Source: Edolisoma coerulescens
Lineage: Eukaryota; Chordata; Aves; Passeriformes; Campephagidae
Reading direction: 5' to 3'
DNA: 64,000 nt
NCBI GenBank assembly: GCA_013397115.1
Contig: VWZW01006282.1
Location: 1,735,831 to 1,799,830, forward strand
Shown here in pieces: positions 11,649 through 20,112 of the stretch (positions are counted from its first letter, which is position 1; the number at the start of each line of letters is the position of its first letter). A model generated the notes under the pieces. It ran no database searches. It was not told the origin of the DNA and saw only the letters and a program-made list of their open reading frames with translations. A program made the position numbers and the translations under genes.

Positions 11649-14600
11649 CTGTGGAGACAAGGCATTCCTTCAACAACAGCACCTACTGCCACTAAGCACC
11701 GGAGTAATTTCAACACCCAACCACCCTCCTGACCATGGCCCTGAATCCCTCATCATGCTGCTTTGTAAGGCAGAGCTGTGCACGGGCACCCGGAGGAAGA
11801 AGCATCTCATACCCAGGAGCAGAGTATTATAATGCTGGGAGGAGAACAACCAACCAATCCCCGTGTAAAAACACTCCCAGCCACAGCCAGCTGGAGCATA
11901 ACCAACAGATTTTACCCAGGCCTAAACTGTGAGGAAAATGGTCAGATATTCTTCCATCAGCTTATCTAAAAAACACAGCCCCACTAACTTGTCTAGAACA
12001 TGAGACACAATGCTCAATACCCCCGTCAACCTTGCACTCACTACATGAGCTGCTACTGCTTAAAAGACTGTCACTGTGGAATGGTACAGTCTTGGGCTAT
12101 CCAGGTGCACTTACAGTTATTACAGTGATGTCAGGTAAACAACTGACAACAATTAGCAACAACACTGACAAAGCATTGTAAATGGAATGTTCCTCCTGTT
12201 CCCAACATGCACAGTAATACCCCAAGTAATCCATTTCAGAGTGCACCAGGACAAGGTTACAAGACTTAAGCATGCAGGAACAGTGCAACCTCGGAGCTGC
12301 TGACAGTAAACGAGCCTTTCCTACCTCTATGTTTTCATCTTCATCCTCTTCTTCATTACCGGAAGATTCTTCTTCAGCTTCCTTTAGCCATTTAATAAAT
12401 GGTTCTGCTTTGACACGGATTTCTTTGGCAAGCTCCTTTGAGACATATTTCTTTGAGGCCTGAAAGACAGACTTTGTGTGAACACTGAAGGAGTTTACAC
12501 CAGACTGCACCCAAATACTGCCTAAACTGGAACTCTAACCTCACCCACCCACTGCCTTCCACAGCCCGTTTTCGGGAAGGAGGCTCCTCGCTGCACAAGC
12601 TACACCAGAATGGGGAAGCCAGATGCAATAGGCTACCTTCAGGTATTTAATTGCTACAGTACATTACATATTGCCCTTTACCTTTTCTGCCCAGCCAAGG
12701 ATGACTTCTTCTTCCAGAAGATCTGCATCATACATTTCCTTCAAAATATGTGGTATTTTCGAAATAAGCTGAGACTGATGCATGGCTACCACACACTCAA
12801 AGCCATGGAGAAGGTACCTCTGAGCTTTCTTGTTGTTGTGGCAGAACTAGAATTGTGATGAAAGCAAAAGTGACTGAATGAGCTTTTTTTACTGAATAGA
12901 GAGCAGAAGCAACTCTGTGAGATTGTAAAGATTACAACAGTTCATACTATCTTTCCCAGCAGTTGCCCCTAGCTAAGGAGAAGTTTAAAAGTAAAACACT
13001 ACAAAAAGTCAAGAATTCTTGCCCATAGTACCAAGCAACTGCTACAAATAACTCCAAACACTTGTCACAATGAATGCAGGAGACACGGCTTACACGAAGG
13101 AAGTGACGTCTGTATTTTCTTATTTGTTCACGAATCTTTTCGTCAAAAAGGACTTCGGTGAGAACAAGTGGGCCCATAGCCTTCACATCCAGTCTCTCTG
13201 CTTCTGCTACAATGTCTTTGTCAGAAGTATCGATGACACCTTCTTCCTTCTTTTTCTAGAGGGAAACAGGTAGAGAGAAACATTTTAATGGCACTTGAGG
13301 TCTGCATTAATGCTCTTTGCACTCTTCCCTTCCCACCGCTGGTAGATCCAGTACTTTGCAGAAGCTTGAGCAGGTTGCTTTTAGTTTCCTTACAAACATT
13401 TTGTACCACTACACCTGAGTGGTTGCATCAAGCAAACAACCAGAGAACAGTTACCTTTACAAAATCAAATAGTAAGTTGACTCTCTCCTCCACAGTTCTT
13501 TCCAGGTCTTCACTAAGTGTGAGGTTCTTTGCATGGTCACTGATTTCATCCATTCTACGCCTCTGGGCTTCTTCTGTTGTGTCCTCGCCCCAGTCATCAT
13601 CATCCTCCTCCTCCTAAAATATAAAACAGGAGATTGACACAATATTACTGCATGCTTAGTATTAGGTGAGGATAGAATGATACAGACATGACAGCATTTT
13701 TATAAAACTAAAGAAATGTTCATAGTACAATCTGCAAGTCAAAGACCATGGAGAAAGTGCAAACATAGGAAAGAAGTAATGGAAGCTAGACCTGAGTCTA
13801 TACCCATCTGTAGGGCTACCTGAACTGCAGTTTTATCATTCTACCTAGTACACAGGAGACAATCCAGGTGCCTGAAAAGGAGTGATAAAGGATATTCAGC
13901 TTTCACTTAGCAAGGAGCACAAATGCTGGTACTGATGAGCTGATAAAGCTGCTATAGAGGAGAATCAGGGATCCTTCTATTCCAGCACTAAGTTCTGAAT
14001 ACAGTATGACCTTTAGGTGCAATGCTGACCAGCAAGGAATGCCAGTGATTTCAAAGGTTTCAATCTGACCAAGACGCCACACACCCTTATCTCCCCACTT
14101 TCCCTCCTACTTACCACAACCTGTGGAGGAGTAATCTCCTCTGGTGGTGGGGGTGGAAGTGTCTCATTGCTGGACACAGAACCATTCTCTTTGTCCTTGC
14201 CTTTTCTGTTCTTCTTCTCCTTTTCTTTCTTTCCTGTACCAGTGTCACCACTTTCTGCAAGTGAATTTTAATGTTTTGTTCTATGAACTAGAGCAAACTA
14301 GAAAGTCCCTGCACCTCTGCCAAAACCCCAAGTGGGTTTGGATGCTTTCATTAGCTGCAAGTTATGGGTAGTACCCATCCCAAAACACACTCAGGGACGA
14401 TGTATATCTGGCAGGGAAACCCCCAGTTGCAGTCAAAGTCTTGTCACCAAGATTGTCCAAGTCTATATAACAGGTGACCTCACAAAGCAGAGACCCCTGG
14501 AATAGGTTAGACTTTTCTATTCTAGCAAGCTTAAATTGCAGCAGGCAACTAGATGCTTACTACAGAGTGTTGCTTGCACAGATTACAGTTTGCATTTACT

Positions 14601-16191
14601 ACAGTTTTTACTTCCTACTCTCACACTTCACACTGACTTAGAGGAACAACTGCCATGAGCTACTGCTAACTACCTTCCTTCCTCCTAAGCTTTGTCTTGC
14701 ACAGGCAAATCCAGCTTTTAACAAATAGTTCTACTTGGGAAGGACACAGTATAATGAGGAAAGAGACTACCAGCAGAGCTACTTCATCTTGATCCTCAAA
14801 CATACTCTAGGCATATGCTGGTGCCTTTCCACATTTCAGTTACATGTGAGCTACTTATTTTTCTACTTCCATAACACCACTAATACAGAAGTTCTCTTTA
14901 TCCCCAGAAGGAAGGAAAGGCACTTACCAGGAGGGTTTTTGAGAATGAACGTGCAGAGTTTATGGTTTGTGTCAAGCATGCCTCGGTAGCCACAGGCTTT
15001 GCAAGAGTTACCTATAGTTTGTTTCTTAGGATTGACATGCTGTAAGAGAGAACAACCTCCAGTTAATTTACCACTTACAGAACAATTATGCATTAAAGCC
15101 TAAATCTGATGTCTACATGATTATCTCCAAATTAAGGCAGAGGTTTAAATATTTTGTATCACCCCCTAAAGACAAAGTTTAGAAGTAGCAATTTATCTGA
15201 GAAGTTAGGAACTGTTAAGAGATGTAAAACCTTCCCAAACGGTGCAAGAATGCGTACTTGATTTTCTGTTCATAGATATCGCTATGTCTGTTTTTAAGTC
15301 TGCTTTTAACTTTGCACTACTTCTACAAATGTTTAATATAGTGTTTCCATAGTGTCACTGTTAATGTGGACAGAGAGCACTCACCAGATCAGTTTCAGGA
15401 TTCTCACACTCAGGACAGAGAACAAATTTTTTAATGAATCCATCCAACATGTCTTGCAGCTTATTCGCCTCATGAGATCCATTGACAATGTAACGGTCAT
15501 TCTTAACATCAAACTGGGTCTGTGCTCCCAGCTCACAACCAAAAAATTTGGTAGGATCTGTAAAGAAAGCATTATAGCCACTACCATGTTCATCTCTTCA
15601 TTGTGATTGTTAAACAGCGAGTAAAAAAGGCTATTGCTTCTTTCTGTCCATTATTTCATCCTGAGATAATAATGTTTCTTTCTTACAAATCTTTAAAGAC
15701 AGTATTAATGCTTTATTAGCTAATTAATATTACCACTTCACAAAAGCATTAAAAAACGCTGCGTCATTCCACACTACTACTTACACGTTGGAGGCCGATT
15801 AAGCGCCTTTGCAACGTCAACCATGTTGACTATAACCGTCTTTATTCCATTTCCTTTGCCCTCCACCTAAAGAGAACAAATCATGTTTTAAGGTTAAATG
15901 CCTGCAACAGCCAAGCCCAGTGTGCATTTCCCATTTAACTACACCGAAATTCTGCTCTGAAGTGCATCTCCTTCCAGGACCTAACATGCACTTATGTGGA
16001 CCAAAGGAGCGGACACCCTCCCTCCCCTTGAGTGGCCAAGCATTATCATTGCCTCTTTCCCCCCCAGGAGAACCAGTTACAGGAGAACACTCCCTGCTTA
16101 CAGCTGCTTAGGAAGTTACCTTGGCAATCAGACGGGGCATTTTGTAGCGATAGAACTGATCTGAAACACTGCGGTTGACGTTGACAGACAT
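11556..16191 (-). CDS. EIF5: Eukaryotic translation initiation factor 5 (eIF5), spliced, 10 coding exons
   Basis: eIF5 stimulates GTP hydrolysis by eIF2 in the scanning pre-initiation complex once a start codon is found, and scaffolds eIF1, eIF2-beta and eIF3c. The joined exons total 1293 nt, giving 430 aa against about 431 in mammals, with all splice phases agreeing. The N-terminal domain (about 1-150) carries Arg15, the known arginine finger for GAP activity, and a zinc-binding C4 motif at Cys99, Cys102, Cys122 and Cys125. Residues 147-200 form a charged and proline-rich linker (KKEKEKKNRKGK, then PPPPP). Residues from about 240 to 390 form the HEAT-like W2 domain with the acidic AA-box region. 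Ser387-Ser388 in an acidic stretch correspond to mammalian casein kinase 2 sites. The protein ends in DDDIDIDAI. Start and stop are unambiguous. Mammals host the snoRNA SNORA28 in an intron of this gene; see findings. Confidence 0.98.
12325..12459 (-). CDS. EIF5: EIF5 coding exon 9, residues 356-400
   Basis: 135 nt, phase 0 at both ends; encodes ASKKYVSKELAKEIRVK through EEDEDENIE. This is the C-terminal part of the W2 domain with the aromatic/acidic box that binds eIF2-beta and eIF3c. Donor GTAGGA, acceptor TCTTTCAG. Confidence 0.97.
12682..12846 (-). CDS. EIF5: EIF5 coding exon 8, residues 301-355
   Basis: 165 nt, phase 0; encodes FCHNNKKAQRYLLHGFE through LGWAEK, helices of the W2 domain. 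Donor GTAAAG and acceptor ATTCTAG are both clear. Confidence 0.97.
13094..13255 (-). CDS. EIF5: EIF5 coding exon 7, residues 247-300
   Basis: 162 nt, phase 0; encodes KKKEEGVIDTSDKDIVAEAE through YRRHFLR, the start of the W2 domain. Donor GTAAGC, acceptor CCCTCTAG. The next intron upstream is only 199 nt. Confidence 0.97.
13455..13613 (-). CDS. EIF5: EIF5 coding exon 6, residues 194-246
   Basis: 159 nt, phase 0; starts with an acidic run (EEEDDDDWGED) and ends LLFDFVK. It connects the flexible linker to the C-terminal domain. Donor GTAACT, acceptor TATTTTAG. The following 501 nt intron (13614-14114) contains a paired hairpin structure described in the findings. Confidence 0.97.
14115..14254 (-). 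CDS. EIF5: EIF5 coding exon 5, residues 147-193
   Basis: 140 nt; encodes the lysine-rich linker (KKEKEKKNRKGKDKENG) and the proline run (LPPPPPEEITPPQVV). It has low complexity, as in other vertebrate eIF5 proteins. Donor GTAAGT, acceptor ACTTGCAG. The 673 nt upstream intron shows nothing else. Confidence 0.96.
14928..15039 (-). CDS. EIF5: EIF5 coding exon 4, residues 110-147
   Basis: 112 nt; encodes HVNPKKQTIGNSCKACGYRG, which supplies the second CxxC pair of the zinc motif (Cys122, Cys125), and ends within Glu147. Donor GTAAGT, acceptor TCTTACAG. Confidence 0.97.
15385..15557 (-). CDS. EIF5: EIF5 coding exon 3, residues 52-109
   Basis: 173 nt; begins inside Tyr52 and encodes PTKFFGCELGAQTQFDVK through FVLCPECENPETDL, which supplies the first zinc cysteine pair (Cys99, Cys102). 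Donor GTGAGT, acceptor CTTTACAG. Confidence 0.97.
15785..15866 (-). CDS. EIF5: EIF5 coding exon 2, residues 25-52
   Basis: 82 nt; encodes VEGKGNGIKTVIVNMVDVAK and ALNRPPT, ending in the first base of Tyr52. Donor GTAAGT, acceptor CTCTTTAG. The phase agrees with both neighbours. Confidence 0.97.
16120..16191 (-). CDS. EIF5: EIF5 coding exon 1, residues 1-24 with start codon
   Basis: Encodes MSVNVNRSVSDQFYRYKMPR followed by LIAK, with Arg15 (the GAP arginine finger). The ATG is at 16189-16191 in the context GCAAAATGT: A at -3 but T at +4, so only moderate. The exon continues upstream as leader to 16399. Donor GTAACT. Confidence 0.97.
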
Positions 16192-16313
16192 TTTGCCTTA
16201 TTAGTAGCTTTATCAATAAGATGAAGAGATCTTTGATTGCAGTTTTTTGGTATCTTCTGTCTGGAGAAGACGGGATGACATAAACGACTGCAAGAGTTCT
16301 CGGTCTCTGACAT
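16128..16313 (-). promoter_or_regulatory. EIF5: EIF5 uORF overlapping the main start codon (61 codons)
   Basis: ATG at 16311-16313 (context TTTTTCATGT, with T at -3 and T at +4, poor) opens a 61-codon frame ending in TGA at 16128-16130. That is 61 nt past the EIF5 ATG and in another frame. Ribosomes that start here cannot make eIF5. In mammals, inhibitory upstream starts in poor context are reported to mediate eIF5 self-regulation, because more eIF5 lowers start-site stringency. Confidence 0.75.
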
Positions 16314-16399
16314 GAAAAAATTTTCGCCACTGAGGCTGTAAGGTTCTTGCTTGTATGCTATGTTTCCCCAATACAGGTACCAGTGGCTGCGCAACAGCT
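16192..16399 (-). other. EIF5: EIF5 5' UTR part of the first coding exon
   Basis: The leader between the start codon and the acceptor CACTTGCAG (plus strand CTGCAAGTG from 16400). It contains two upstream ATGs. An intron of at least 1.6 kb separates it from either candidate first exon. Confidence 0.8.
16213..16281 (-). promoter_or_regulatory. EIF5: EIF5 second uORF (22 codons)
   Basis: ATG at 16279-16281 (context CGTTTATGT, poor) opens a 22-codon frame ending in TGA at 16213-16215, about 21 nt before the main ATG. It lies inside the overlapping uORF in a different frame. The short distance leaves little room for reinitiation at the main ATG. Confidence 0.65.
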
Positions 16400-17116
16400 C
16401 TGCAAGTGTCAACAAACAAAAAAATCAAGTTTAGCTTAATGTACATCAATCTGCTTTTGCTACAAAGCTATTATATCTAGGATGAGAAAAAGGGAAAAGT
16501 ACATTTGTTATGCTATGGCTTTCTTCAACCTATGGAACTGAAAATAACAGCCTTGGATTGTACTACTAAAGAACTTTCTCTAACTACACCACAAAGCTTT
16601 CCACCCTATCTCACTACCCTAAAACCCCTAAACAGCTGAGGACTACTTTTTTTATACTATTAACTCCTGAAGGAGTTCTGGGATCACTAAGAAAGGGCAC
16701 ACTCCTTTGATTTACTATGCAGACCAGTGACTTGCACCATAAGGGTCATGTTCAGGCTGAAGGGCACAGGAAATCAGGAGAAAGACTTGGAAATCCATTT
16801 CAAATTCCACGTCATAGCATGAACCTATCACATTAATTGAAGTCTGCCAAAATGTTGAGAAATAGAAGATGAAGCAGCAGCAATCTGTAGCCCAACATAG
16901 TTTGTACATGGCTTACCAGTTTTTGGATCGGAGTGGAAAAGAGTTGAAAATTACGTAATTCTCCCTCTCACTTATGGATTCTCATAGCAGCTTCTGTTGA
17001 GTTCTGACTTAACAATAAGCCTGATAAAGTCTGACAGAAGTTGCTTCACTGTAGAAAGCCTAGCAATGCAGAGGTACAGAGCAGTGCAGCAGCTTTTCCA
17101 GTTGATTTTTTTCTTG

Positions 17117-17150
17117 GGGGAAGGGAGGAGGGGGAGGAAGGGGAGGGAGG
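17117..17150 (+). other. G-rich tract with quadruplex potential
   Basis: The plus strand has runs G5, G3, G5, G4 and G3 separated by one to a few A or G-poor bases. It lies in the EIF5 leader intron, on the strand that is template for EIF5. Confidence 0.6.
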
Positions 17151-18055
17151 ATGAATCCTATTATTAACGTTGCCTTGAGCAGTATTTACATATTTAAATT
17201 AACACGTGCCTCTATAATCAGATCTAAGAGTACTTAAGCCACAGCCAGTTGACTACACAGGCAACCCTGACTACAGAGCATAGCTATTCGGACACGTCAT
17301 CATGTTGTTATCGTTAATGACAGAAGCGTTGACACATTAAAAAAGCCTTCTTAGCATTTATGTGTAAGCGCGTGCCTATGGTGCAACACGATCCGAGTCC
17401 CTCTGGTCAGGTTTACAACTTCTTTACACAATAAGCAGATAGACTGGTACGTGCCTTGTGTTCTACATTAGCCCTGATGCAATTTTACCCTTCCCCAGCA
17501 AAAAGTACACCGTGGACTCCGTTTGAAACACACGGTTTCCTTCTCCAGAATGTCTAAAAAGAGCCACCACGTAACCTGACCACGCGCTTGCAGAAGTGCT
17601 GAGGAAGCAGCTCTCTCGGTGACCGAGTTCCCAGAAGAAGCGTGCCGTTTTCCTCTCCTTCCAGAGTACAGCATTTGTCTGGTGCAGGCTGAAGCTCCCT
17701 CTCCTGGTCCCTACGACACCTCATCCCAAGCACCACCCCCCTATTTGCCGTACACGGAGGAGAGAGCGGGAAGGCAGACCGACTCCCTGCCGCACAGCGC
17801 CGCGTCCCCGCCCCACTCGCGGTGAGTCATAAATGCAGCAATTAAGCACTGAGTCAGCGCTGGGAGCGATGNTGTGGGTCTTTTTTGTTGTTTGTTTCCC
17901 CTCGCGTTGCTTCTCTTCCCCCTCCCGTCAAAGTCCCGGACGCTTCGTTACACAAAACCTCTGCCAATATCCACCGTTCACCGACAGCCTGAGGCCCCAG
18001 CCCAGCCNCCCCACCCCGCTGCCCTCGCCCGCCCTAACCCACTGCTAACACTCAC

Positions 18056-18122
18056 CGTTTTCGTCCAATAAAGACATAAACCCAACGCTGCTCGCCCCGG
18101 GCTGCGACGAAGCCGATTGTGA
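18056..18122 (-). other. EIF5: EIF5 candidate noncoding first exon (proximal promoter)
   Basis: The minus strand ends with GGACGAAAACG followed by the strong donor GTGAGTG. A TATA-like box lies at 18147-18152, which would place the start of transcription near 18120, in CTCCTCTCAC. There is no ATG, so it would be leader only. The exact 5' end is inferred. Confidence 0.55.
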
Positions 18123-18146
18123 GAGGAGAACAGGGCCGAGGGGGCG

Positions 18147-18152
18147 CTTATA
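18147..18152 (-). promoter_or_regulatory. EIF5: TATA-like box for EIF5 proximal start
   Basis: The minus strand reads GATATAAGCGCC, about 25-30 nt upstream of a pyrimidine-rich start-like sequence and an exon with a good donor. It sits 25 nt from the assembly gap, so upstream elements are missing. Confidence 0.45.
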
Positions 18153-18176
18153 TCCAGACGGAGAGGGAGGCGGAGG

Positions 18177-18494
18177 NNNNNNNNNNNNNNNNNNNNNNNN
18201 NNNNNNNNNNNNNNNNNNNNNNNNNNNNNNNNNNNNNNNNNNNNNNNNNNNNNNNNNNNNNNNNNNNNNNNNNNNNNNNNNNNNNNNNNNNNNNNNNNNN
18301 NNNNNNNNNNNNNNNNNNNNNNNNNNNNNNNNNNNNNNNNNNNNNNNNNNNNNNNNNNNNNNNNNNNNNNNNNNNNNNNNNNNNNNNNNNNNNNNNNNNN
18401 NNNNNNNNNNNNNNNNNNNNNNNNNNNNNNNNNNNNNNNNNNNNNNNNNNNNNNNNNNNNNNNNNNNNNNNNNNNNNNNNNNNNNNNNNNNNNN
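18177..18494. other. Assembly gap (318 N)
   Basis: A run of N inside the CpG-rich EIF5 promoter region. Both flanks are purine-rich and GC-rich on the plus strand. Confidence 0.99.
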
Positions 18495-18621
18495 GGGCGG
18501 AGGCGGACGCCGCAGCCTCCGGGTCCCGGCGTCCTGGAGCGGGCGGTATCACCAGGGAGAGCGGTGCCGGGCAATCTGCGGGCAAGACACAATCAGGAGC
18601 ATCGTTAGCGGCGGCACCTGT

Positions 18622-18671
18622 GAGGGAGAGGGAGGAAGAGGAGGGGGGAGAAGAGGGAAGGGGGGAGGGAG
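18622..18671 (+). other. G-rich tract with quadruplex potential in EIF5 promoter
   Basis: The plus strand has G3, G3, G6, G3, G6 and G3 runs in a GA background, within the EIF5 promoter block and downstream of the distal first exon. A purine tract like this may also explain the poor assembly nearby. Confidence 0.6.
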
Positions 18672-18745
18672 AGGCGGCGAGCGGCGCGCAGCTGAGGCAG
18701 GAGGGGGCGGCGGACGGGACCCGGCAATGGCTGCCCCGTACTCAC

Positions 18746-18790
18746 CTCTAGAATGTTCTCGCTCCGACTGAACAACGCCAGAGCTGGGAT
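18746..18790 (-). other. EIF5: EIF5 candidate noncoding first exon (distal promoter)
   Basis: The minus strand ends with AACATTCTAGAG followed by the donor GTGAGTAC. CCAAT and GC boxes lie 20-120 nt further upstream, consistent with a start near 18780-18800. The 5' boundary is a guess. It would splice to the acceptor at 16399 or to an exon lost in the gap. Confidence 0.5.
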
Positions 18791-18807
18791 CAATCAGCCA
18801 GCGGCGC

Positions 18808-18864
18808 GCCCCGCCCCCCACCATCGCCATTGGCTCGCTGTTCGCCTCGCAGCAAAGCCATTGG
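18808..18864 (-). promoter_or_regulatory. EIF5: GC box and two CCAAT boxes upstream of EIF5
   Basis: On the minus strand: a GC box (GGGGGGCGGGGC at 18808-18819) and CCAAT at 18829-18833 and 18860-18864, each in the longer form AGCCAAT or similar. Spacing of about 31 nt between CCAAT boxes is typical of NF-Y promoters. Confidence 0.6.
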
Positions 18865-18960
18865 CTAAGACNCCGGCCCCTCCGTCCTGCCCGGTGCGCC
18901 GAGACACTGCCCCGGGGCGGCGAGCTGCTCCCTGGAGGGCAGTGACCCAGTGCTTGACAT

Positions 18961-19980
18961 CTCAGCAGCTGTGTTACAAGTTACATTACAAATAATTTCA
19001 AGCAATTATGTTGCTGAATAAGTTGTGTTTTTCCTGCACAGCCGGCTTCTGGGGTGTGGGAAGAGCCTGTTACTTAACTCCAGTGTCATAAAGGCTCAGC
19101 GTTGGGTGGCTCTGGGTGCCTGGGCTGCCTTACAAAGGATGACACAATTGTCATATGCATGTACTCTGTCCTTAGTGGAAAATGTTGCCAGCACTGTGTA
19201 GCTGAATTGACACCCTGAATGAAATGCATATCTGGATTTATTTTCACGTAAAAAGCAGAAAACTTGCGTCCTTTCTTCCCTGTTACTTCTTTCCCATCTT
19301 CCTCCATCTTCACTCTTCCAGTATCACAGGAATTACAAGTTTGGGGTATTTTAGAGTGTCAATAATGTTCAAGTGACAAAGAATTTGTTCCTGACTTTAT
19401 GAATTGAGTGGGTAACCAGCTCTCTTACCCCTATAAACACTCCCCAGCAGAACAACGCTCCTCAGTTCCTGTCACTGTCTTACAGAGTAACGTTGGAAAG
19501 CTTCTTGATGGCTCTGTGGGAGTACAGAGGAAAAGAGAGGGAGCGACAATAAAACAAGTAGTGACATTAAATAATGTTATATACTCTAAATCTCTTCCTG
19601 CCTGAAGTTAGTTTTGACGTGTAGTTTTCCTGGCTGACTTTGATATCACATCGATGTGGTCAAAGGAGATATCCCTCCTCTTGAACCTTGAAGTACATAT
19701 TGAATATTTTTGGTCTGATATGCAGAAGAACTGCACTCAGGAAGGTGGCTGATAAATGAGGCTTTCTTAGAAGTCACAAAAGCAGGGCTACTGCCACTCC
19801 CAGTGGCACACAACAACAATAAAAAATCATTTTTTCCTCAGCTGGAGCAACCAGAGATAAATGTGCACATCTTGGTGCTTTCTATCAAAACCCTCACTGT
19901 GGAAGCTGCCCTTGCTACATGTCTCCTTTCAGCATATGGAATAGCTGGTCTTTCTAGCCAGGACACTGTCCTGTAAAGCA
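18961..19980. other. Noncoding stretch upstream of EIF5
   Basis: No exon or repeat recognised. Base composition returns quickly from the CpG-rich promoter to ordinary A/T-rich sequence. Confidence 0.5.
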
Positions 19981-20112
19981 TCATGGAATGGTTTGGGTTG
20001 GAAGGGACCTTAAAGATCATCTAGTTCTAACCCCTCACCAGGGACAGGGACACCTTCCACCAGACCAGCCACATCCAGCCTGTCCTTGGACACTTCCAGG
20101 GGTGGAGAGTCC
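19981..20112 (-). mobile_element. CR1 LINE fragment (3' end)
   Basis: It begins ATCATGGAATGGTTTGGGTT and continues through AAGGGACCTTAAAGATCATC and a GGGACAGGGACACCTTCCAC block. This is the reverse complement of the CR1 3' region abundant in birds. About 130 bp remain; the 5' part is missing, as usual for CR1. Confidence 0.9.

Larger units (their letters stand above)
17740..18960. promoter_or_regulatory. EIF5: CpG-rich EIF5 promoter region
   Basis: A GC- and CpG-rich block around the 5' end of EIF5, interrupted by an assembly gap (18177-18494) and single Ns at 17872, 18008 and 18872. It holds two candidate first exons with good splice donors and promoter-like motifs. This fits a housekeeping gene with alternative start sites. 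Confidence 0.75.

Noticed and set aside
17978..18751. Long open frames across the second gap
   Set aside because: The length comes from N bases; the real sequence on each side is CpG-rich promoter.
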